From: Deltaproteobacteria bacterium
GTDB taxonomy: Bacteria; Desulfobacterota_B; Binatia; UBA9968
Reading direction: 5' to 3'
DNA: 29,243 nucleotides
NCBI GenBank assembly: GCA_005879255.1
Contig: VBKY01000020.1
Location: 1 to 29,243, forward strand
In this document: in pieces, positions 24,621 through 29,243 of the stretch
Layout: every line of letters begins with the position of its first letter
How positions within the stretch are numbered: the first letter of the stretch is position 1
Program-made: the position numbers and the translations under genes
Notes under the pieces: generated by a model
The model's database searches: none
Seen by the model: only the letters and a program-made list of their open reading frames with translations
What the model was told of the DNA's origin: nothing

Positions 24621-26021
24621 CTAAACCGCCGGCGTGAGAGGCAAATAAAGCGAGAAGAGAGAGCCACCACCTGGATTGGAGGAAACCTCGACTTCACCTC
24701 GATGTGCTTGCGCGACGGCTTTGACTAGACTAAGCCCCAGCCCAAGGCCTCTTTGCGACCGGCTTTTATCCCCGCGGTAAAGACGCTCCCAAATTCGCGG
24801 CATCTCGTCGATTGGTATTCCGACGCCATTGTCTTTGACGAGCACAACCGCTTGTTGGCCTTTATCTGAGACTTCTATGTCCACGCAGCCACCCGCCGGA
24901 GTGTATTTGATGGCGTTATCGACCAAATTGGCCAGCACCTGGCGCAATCGGGTACGGTCAGCGCGCAAACATATATCACCCGGCACCTTTGTCGAAAGAG
25001 CAACGTTCTTGTCATCGGCAACGTAACCGTAGAGTTCCACGACCTCATCGATGAGCGCCCTTAGATTCACGTTCTCGAGCGCAAGCTTCATCGTTCCCGT
25101 TTCGGCTTCGGATATGTCCATCAGCGTATTGAGCATCGCGACGACCCGCTCCGCTTCTTCCAAACAATCGGCGAGAGCTTCGCGGATCGCTTCATCTCCC
25201 GCTCCCGACCGCAGGGCCTCTTCGGCCATTCCTCTAAGGCGTGTGACCGGCGTGTGCAAATCGTGCGCCACGTTGTCCAGCGCGTCCTTCATGCCGCCAA
25301 TCAAGGCTTCAATCTTAGCTAACATTTGATTGAATAGGACGACCAGATCGTTTAGCTCATCGCCGGTTTGGTTGTCCGGGACCCGGGCGTCAAACCGACC
25401 CGTTGCGACAATCGATCGCGCCACCGCGCTGAGACTACGAATCGGCCGCAGGGCGCGAAAAGCCAAAAACGTTCCGCCGGTCAAGCCGATGATCACCATA
25501 GGAATGATCGTGGCGAGCAGGGTTTCACGAAAGCGTTCAAGCACTTCCTCGCGATCCTGAATGCTCTTGCCCACTTGCAATAGATTTTTATCCTTAAGGC
25601 TCACCGACGCGACCTCCAACAAATCGCCGTCTCGTCTAGATGTATAATAGTGCCACCGGCCTTCGAGCGATTCGCTTTGTAAGTTCGCGAGGTCGAACTT
25701 CTCCCACAGTCTGGAATTACTCAGAAAAAGAGTCTTGCTGCTCGGATCGACGATCCGAACGAAGAATGAGCTCCGCCGGCTGGGATGCTGCTGTTGACGG
25801 ACTAAATTTTCAATCGCGCTGATTCCGTCCGCTTCGGCCAGAGATGCGTATTTCGACAACTGAGCTTCTATCACCCCTCGGTTGTCGCGAACGGACGAAA
25901 AGACAAACAAATAGGACACGATGGAAAACGTCAAAGAACTGAGAATGAAAATCGCCGAGTACCAAGCGGTAAGCCGGAAACCAAGCGTTTTATGAAGGCG
26001 CTTAGAAAGACTTGAGCGCAT
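24621..26021 (-). CDS. Sensor histidine kinase, HAMP-containing (heavy-metal sensor type)
   Basis: This is a membrane sensor kinase of 466 residues. Helix 1 lies at about 16-43, a periplasmic sensing domain at about 45-165 and helix 2 at about 168-190. A HAMP region (about 190-245) follows. The HisKA motif NVAHDLHTPVTRLR gives phosphorylated H253. The ATPase domain shows LANLVDNAIKYTP (N box), KDNGVGIP (G1) and GLGLGLSLVKAVAQAHRG (G2). Its order and length are like CusS-type kinases. The start overlaps the response regulator by 20 bases, so the two are translationally linked. The signal is unknown; the periplasmic domain shows no metal-binding cysteine or histidine cluster that I can see. Confidence 0.93.
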   Translation of the reverse strand: MRSSLSKRLHKTLGFRLTAWYSAIFILSSLTFSIVSYLFVFSSVRDNRGVIEAQLSKYASLAEADGISAIENLVRQQQHPSRRSSFFVRIVDPSSKTLFLSNSRLWEKFDLANLQSESLEGRWHYYTSRRDGDLLEVASVSLKDKNLLQVGKSIQDREEVLERFRETLLATIIPMVIIGLTGGTFLAFRALRPIRSLSAVARSIVATGRFDARVPDNQTGDELNDLVVLFNQMLAKIEALIGGMKDALDNVAHDLHTPVTRLRGMAEEALRSGAGDEAIREALADCLEEAERVVAMLNTLMDISEAETGTMKLALENVNLRALIDEVVELYGYVADDKNVALSTKVPGDICLRADRTRLRQVLANLVDNAIKYTPAGGCVDIEVSDKGQQAVVLVKDNGVGIPIDEMPRIWERLYRGDKSRSQRGLGLGLSLVKAVAQAHRGEVEVSSNPGGGSLFSLYLPLTPAV

Positions 26022-26676
26022 ATCCCACCCCTCTATGCGTGTGAATCAGCTTGGTCTCAAAATCCCGGTCGATCTTATTGCGCAACCGAGAGACCAGCAC
26101 ATCCACGATATTCGTCATCGGGTCGAAATCGTAGCCCCACACATGCTCGATGATCATCGCCTTGGAAACGACCTTACCGGCATTGCGCAAGAGATATTCC
26201 AGCAGGGAGAACTCACGCGGCTGCAAATCGATCCTCTGCCCCGCCCGCTCGACCTCCCGGCTTAACAAATCCAAAGAGAGATCCCCTAATCGTAGCTCGG
26301 TGGACTCGGGCGTATGATGGCTTCGTCGAATCAAGGCTTGGACACGAGCCAGCAATTCGACGAATGAAAAAGGTTTCGTCAAATAGTCGTCCCCCCCGCC
26401 TTGCAGCCCTTTGACGCGATCGTCGACGGACCGTTTGGCGCTCAAGACGATGACGGGCATCAGTATTTTTTTCTCTCGAAGACGCGCGATCATGCTCAAA
26501 CCGTCGAGCTGCGGCAGCATGACATCCACGATCGCAGCATCATATTCGACGGCGAGCGCCCGTTTGAGCCCTTTTTCCCCATCCGCAGCGTGATCGACGG
26601 CAAAGCCCGCTTGCGCCAGTCCTTTGATCACAAACGAGGCAATCTTTTTGTCATCTTCTACAACGAGGATTCGCAT
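26002..26676 (-). CDS. OmpR/PhoB-family response regulator
   Basis: This is a transcription factor of 224 residues. The receiver (1-118) has D8, D9, phosphoacceptor D51 and K101 (LTKPF). The winged-helix DNA-binding domain (about 127-222) contains LQPREFSLLEYLLRNAGKVV, a recognition helix in the NIVDVLVSRLRNKIDRD region and the wing IHTHRGVGYAL. It is the cognate partner of the overlapping kinase gene. Likely targets are its own operon, the divergent membrane-protein gene at 27051-27809, and possibly the ABC operon downstream. The ATG at 26676 has no clear ribosome binding site. Confidence 0.93.
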   Translation of the reverse strand: MRILVVEDDKKIASFVIKGLAQAGFAVDHAADGEKGLKRALAVEYDAAIVDVMLPQLDGLSMIARLREKKILMPVIVLSAKRSVDDRVKGLQGGGDDYLTKPFSFVELLARVQALIRRSHHTPESTELRLGDLSLDLLSREVERAGQRIDLQPREFSLLEYLLRNAGKVVSKAMIIEHVWGYDFDPMTNIVDVLVSRLRNKIDRDFETKLIHTHRGVGYALKSF

Positions 26677-27050
26677 CGGAAAACCGCTGACTCTATTGCT
26701 GCTTAAAAGTTACCCTTAAAGACATAGAGAACTCAACTAGGGCGACGCGGAACATTCATCGTCAGAGTAAGCAGATTCAAAAAGTTCGTTGCTCTCTGAG
26801 CAAGCGTCGGTTTTCTGAGAGATCGTCACATTGCAGTAAGTCTCCATCGACGTCTTTCGCAAGCTTGTCTTTCTTGACCTATAACGAATCCCACCGAAAC
26901 ATTTCACCAGAATTACAATTATGAAAGGTGGGAGAAAAGCGCAGATCTGCGATCGAAATCAAGTTACATTGTATGTTGTGTCGTTGCCTTCAGCACCTTT
27001 GACTACAATGAACAGTAGTCACAAAACTGGCAAGAAAAAAGGAGAGCCGT
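26677..27050. promoter_or_regulatory. Divergent regulatory region between two-component genes and membrane protein
   Basis: This 374-bp gap must hold both promoters. CTTAAA occurs as a direct repeat at 26702 and 26715, a 13-bp step that could be a response-regulator site. TCCCACC (26889-26895) and GGTGGGA (26927-26933) form an inverted repeat, with inner TTTCA and TGAAA also able to pair. A TACAAT at 27004-27009 could serve as a -10 for the plus-strand gene, but no well-spaced -35 was found. No gene is seen. Confidence 0.45.
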
Positions 27051-27809
27051 ATGAACAACACTATCGAACGCACCTTGAGCAAGGTTCCAGAAGTTACTTT
27101 GATCTTCTGGATCATCAAAATCGCTGCTACCACACTGGGTGAAACCGGTGGCGATGCAGTGTCCATGTCGATGAACCTGGGCTATCTTGTTGCAACGGCA
27201 ATTTTCGCAGCAATCTTCTTAGTCGCTGTAGTTGCTCAAATTAGGGCAAAGGGCTTTCACCCATTCCTCTACTGGGCAACGATCATTGCAACGACAACAG
27301 TCGGGACGACGTTGGCAGATTTCGCAGACCGCTCTCTTGGGATCGGCTATGCAGGGGGATCCTCGCTATTGTTTGCCCTGCTGATGGCATCTTTGGCCAT
27401 CTGGCATCGGTCACTTGGCACGATATCGGTCGATACCGTCAGTTCTCCAAAGGCCGAGATGTTCTATTGGGTGACGATCATGTTTTCCCAAACCTTAGGC
27501 ACTGCACTGGGCGATTGGACGGCTGACACGGCTGGTCTTGGCTATGTGGGAGGTGCGATGGTATTCAGCGCTCTGCTGGCACTCATTGTTGCGGCGTACT
27601 ACTGGACAACCATATCTCGCACTTTGCTTTTTTGGGGTGCGTTTATACTCACGCGTCCCCTTGGTGCTGTGGTAGGCGATTTTCTTGACAAGCCTCTCAG
27701 CGCTGGTGGGCTGGCATTCAGTCGCTATTCTGCGTCGGCAGTTCTCCTCGCATTTATGCTGGCTAGCATCTTGATCTTTCAGCGAAGGGCGGCAAAACAA
27801 GCCCATTGA
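27051..27809 (+). CDS. Four-repeat integral membrane protein (COG4705-like)
   Basis: This is an inner-membrane protein of 252 residues with about eight helices. The ATG at 27051 has AAAGGAGA upstream. The protein is built from four copies of a two-helix unit at about 19-46, 75-102, 140-167 and 195-222. Each unit carries a T/S-rich turn, a glycine and a conserved aspartate (D35, D90, D155, D210), and units 1-3 end in LGY or IGY. I recall this pattern from uncharacterised membrane-anchored proteins of COG4705; that link is from memory. Four in-membrane aspartates suggest a cation pathway, but this is inference. It is divergent from the OmpR-type pair, and its stop touches that of the dehydrogenase gene. 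Confidence 0.8.
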   Translation: MNNTIERTLSKVPEVTLIFWIIKIAATTLGETGGDAVSMSMNLGYLVATAIFAAIFLVAVVAQIRAKGFHPFLYWATIIATTTVGTTLADFADRSLGIGYAGGSSLLFALLMASLAIWHRSLGTISVDTVSSPKAEMFYWVTIMFSQTLGTALGDWTADTAGLGYVGGAMVFSALLALIVAAYYWTTISRTLLFWGAFILTRPLGAVVGDFLDKPLSAGGLAFSRYSASAVLLAFMLASILIFQRRAAKQAH

Positions 27810-28784
27810 TCATTTTTTGCCAAACACATCCGGATTCAACACATTCCTGGCCTTGCCGGCCGCGAAAGCGACAATATCATCAACCACCACGGCGTAATAT
27901 TCTTCGTAGCTCTCCCGAGTGACGTAACCCAAATGGGGCGTGCAGGTGACATTGTCCATTTTGAGCAGCGGATGCTCGGCGCCGAGCACCGGCTCTTGGT
28001 CATAAACGTCGACCGCCGCTCTGCCCGGTCGGCCCGCTTTGAGCGCGTCTTCCAATGCGCCCTTCGCGATCAGCCCCGAGCGGCTCGGGTTTACCAGCAA
28101 CGCCGTCGGCTTCATGCGCGCGAGATCGTCGCGCGTAACGATACCGCGCGTGTCTTTGTTGAGCGGCAAATGCAGGCTCAAAATATCCGCCTCGGCGAAA
28201 AAATCTTCGCGGTTCTTGGCAACTTCGAAGCCGGCAGCTTTAGCCCGGCCCGTCGACCCTTCGCGCCCCCAGCAGACTACCCGCGCGCCGAACGCTTTGC
28301 CCGCGGCCGCAACGATGCTGCCGATCTTGCCGTAGGCGTAAATGCCGAGAGTCTTGCCATTCACGCCGATACCCAACGTCGATTGCCAATGGCCTTCCTT
28401 CAATCGTCGCACTTCGAACGGCAGATTTCGCAGCGCGCTGAGAATGAGTCCCCAGGTGAGCTCCGCGGTCGCGTTGGAATTGCCCGAACCGCCGGCCGAA
28501 ACGACAATCCCTTTTTCCGTGCACGCCTGAAGATCGACATGGGTCGCCGCCCTCCCGGTTTGGCCGATGAGCTTGAGCTTCGGCAACTTTTCAATCAATG
28601 CGCGCGGAAAATAAGTGCGCTGTTGGGTTAGCACCACCGCATCGGCATCTTTCAATCTATCGGCCAATTTGCCAATGTCCGTTTCCGGGTCAGTGTAAAC
28701 AACAACCTCATGACCGCTTAACTTGGGAAAGCACTTCAATGTCTTGAAAGCATTTTGATAGTCATCGATGACCGCGATTTTCAT
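27810..28784 (-). CDS. D-2-hydroxyacid dehydrogenase family protein
   Basis: This NAD-dependent 2-hydroxyacid dehydrogenase has 324 residues. The ATG at 28784 has AAGGAGAC at about 8 bases and is chosen over an upstream in-frame start at 28853. The nucleotide-binding fold centres on TLGIYAYGKIGSIVAAAGKAFG (147-166), where A150 replaces the first glycine of GxGxxG. The catalytic residues are R235 (VNPSRSGLI), E264 (VYDQEP) and H284 (CTPHLGY). Relatives act on phosphoglycerate, glycerate, formate or lactate-type acids; sequence alone does not say which. Its stop lies directly against that of the convergent membrane-protein gene, with no base between. Confidence 0.9.
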   Translation of the reverse strand: MKIAVIDDYQNAFKTLKCFPKLSGHEVVVYTDPETDIGKLADRLKDADAVVLTQQRTYFPRALIEKLPKLKLIGQTGRAATHVDLQACTEKGIVVSAGGSGNSNATAELTWGLILSALRNLPFEVRRLKEGHWQSTLGIGVNGKTLGIYAYGKIGSIVAAAGKAFGARVVCWGREGSTGRAKAAGFEVAKNREDFFAEADILSLHLPLNKDTRGIVTRDDLARMKPTALLVNPSRSGLIAKGALEDALKAGRPGRAAVDVYDQEPVLGAEHPLLKMDNVTCTPHLGYVTRESYEEYYAVVVDDIVAFAAGKARNVLNPDVFGKK

Positions 28785-28844
28785 GAATCTTGTCTCCTTC
28801 TTTAATTTACTTCGGGATCCTCGTGCCCTTCGTGGTGATGTAAC

Positions 28845-28891
28845 GGTGCGCATCCGCCATAGGACGGATCAGCCTTTGGCTGAAGCGCACC
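28845..28891. repeat. Cloverleaf-like fold-back repeat
   Basis: Outer stem GGTGCGC (28845-28851) pairs with GCGCACC (28885-28891). Between them lie two hairpins: ATCCGCC/GG-A-CGGAT (28852-28869, with an ATA loop and one bulged A) and CAGCC-TTT-GGCTG (28870-28882). Single-stranded DNA or RNA from this element could form a three-way junction. Confidence 0.7.
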
Positions 28892-28916
28892 CCATTCAAT
28901 CCAACGCAATCCGTCC

Positions 28917-28940
28917 AGGGGCACGGCATGCCGTGCCCCT
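28917..28940. repeat. Perfect 24-bp palindrome
   Basis: AGGGGCACGGCA is followed at once by its exact reverse complement. The element has no loop and is followed by ACAATTTGCG. Confidence 0.85.
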
Positions 28941-29005
28941 ACAATTTGCGCCCTTTGCGTTCTTTGCGGCTAAAGAAATCTTTGTTTTCTGCTTCTTTTG
29001 TCTGA

Positions 29006-29025
29006 GGGCGCGATGAATCGCGCCC
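29006..29025. repeat. GC-rich hairpin, 9-bp stem
   Basis: GGGCGCGAT, a GA loop, then ATCGCGCCC. It lies 35 bp upstream (on the plus strand) of the end of the epimerase gene and could act as its terminator, but the form matches the nearby palindrome. Confidence 0.65.
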
Positions 29026-29060
29026 CTACCTTGTGACCTCTCTGTGGTTAAATCGTTGTC

Positions 29061-29243
29061 TTATTTCTTCAACTCCGCAACGTAGTCGCGCAATCCCGCT
29101 TCCAACTTGTACTCCGGATTAAATCCCAATTCCGTCCGCGCGCGCGTGATGTCCATTCGCGGACGAGCAGGAGTCAATTTTCCACGGCTCATCTTTACTG
29201 CAGGAAATATTTTTCTTAGTGCTTCTTCGATGTCTTCGACCGT
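29061..29243 (-). CDS. NAD-dependent epimerase/dehydratase, C-terminal part
   Basis: Only the last 60 residues are inside the window; the gene runs off the right edge in frame. The segment [19 protein letters not shown] and [14 protein letters not shown] is the usual C-terminal end of extended short-chain (UDP-sugar epimerase-type) dehydrogenases, where a conserved aspartate-rich helix leads into an E-L-G-F/Y-x-P motif. The sugar substrate cannot be told. It fits the envelope-sugar theme set by the ArnT-like genes. Confidence 0.75.

Larger units (their letters stand above)
28785..29060. other. Repeat-rich intergenic region
   Basis: This 276-bp gap between two minus-strand genes has no gene but is almost wholly repeat-like. 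It holds a cloverleaf-like element at 28845-28891, a perfect palindrome at 28917-28940, three 9-bp units TTTGCGNNN at 28945-28971 and a 9-bp-stem hairpin at 29006-29025. Both palindromes are followed by CTAC. Confidence 0.75.

Noticed and set aside
24395..24697. 100-codon minus-strand frame overlapping the end of the sensor kinase
   Set aside because: It overlaps the kinase in another frame and has no start signal.
27933..28631. 232-codon plus-strand frame opposite the dehydrogenase
   Set aside because: The minus strand has the full catalytic set of a 2-hydroxyacid dehydrogenase; the plus-strand frame reflects high GC.

Overview
The window looks like a chromosomal segment of an uncultured Gram-negative, probably soil or sediment, bacterium. 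Lineage is inference only. The mix of ArnT-type glycosyltransferases, an NMT1/SsuA-like binding protein, a bicupin, a secreted phosphodiesterase-family protein, a membrane NTP/NDP-exchange-like carrier and fold-back intergenic repeats recalls Desulfobacterota-, Binatota-, Tectomicrobia- or Rokubacteria-like genomes. I found no rRNA, tRNA, CRISPR array, insertion sequence or phage gene. Coding density is high, and most starts have an AGGAGG-type ribosome binding site.

Layout. (a) 1-819, minus: an ArnT-like glycosyltransferase with an internal deletion and frameshift, cut by the window edge. (b) 1058-2137, plus: a flavodoxin-fold reductase with an unusual cysteine cluster. (c) 2737-6339, plus: a 1200-residue MASE1-GAF-PAS-GAF hybrid histidine kinase with a receiver. 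(d) 6489-8884, minus: a bicupin and a TlpA-like thioredoxin fused to an SH3-like domain. (e) 9078-13005, plus: a phosphodiesterase-family protein, an alpha/beta hydrolase and a double-ACT (GcvR-like) protein. (f) 13263-15613, minus: an NTP/NDP-exchange-like carrier and a Tat-type aldo/keto reductase. (g) 15870-16865, plus: a lone ABC substrate-binding protein. (h) 17022-20904, minus: two ArnT-like glycosyltransferases flanking a small, apparently frameshifted membrane-anchored protein gene. (i) 21236-22064, plus: a small PepSY-like lipoprotein and a small unknown protein. (j) 22155-24387, minus: a tightly overlapped ABC exporter operon (membrane-anchored protein, permease, ATPase). (k) 24621-26676, minus: an OmpR-type two-component system, divergent from (l) 27051-27809, a four-repeat membrane protein. 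(m) 27810-28784, minus: a D-2-hydroxyacid dehydrogenase. (n) 29061-29243, minus: the last 60 residues of an NAD-dependent epimerase.

Functional themes. The ArnT paralogues and the epimerase fit polyprenyl-phosphate-sugar-dependent modification of lipid A or another envelope polymer. One paralogue and the small gene between the other two carry frame disruptions, so this locus may be decaying or mis-assembled. Two signalling units occur: the soluble-plus-membrane-sensing hybrid kinase, and the OmpR-type pair, whose position suggests it controls the ABC exporter and/or the four-repeat membrane protein.

The most distinctive non-coding content is the fold-back DNA. It includes a two-copy composite repeat of about 135 bp, an inverted array of 8-bp units, a cloverleaf-like repeat beside a perfect 24-bp palindrome, and a 7-bp array that supplies the ribosome binding site and start codon of the carrier gene. 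I did not find a clear new defence or mobile system. The best candidates for undescribed biology are the small protein between the glycosyltransferases, the cysteine-rich flavoprotein, the thioredoxin-SH3 fusion and the repeat families.
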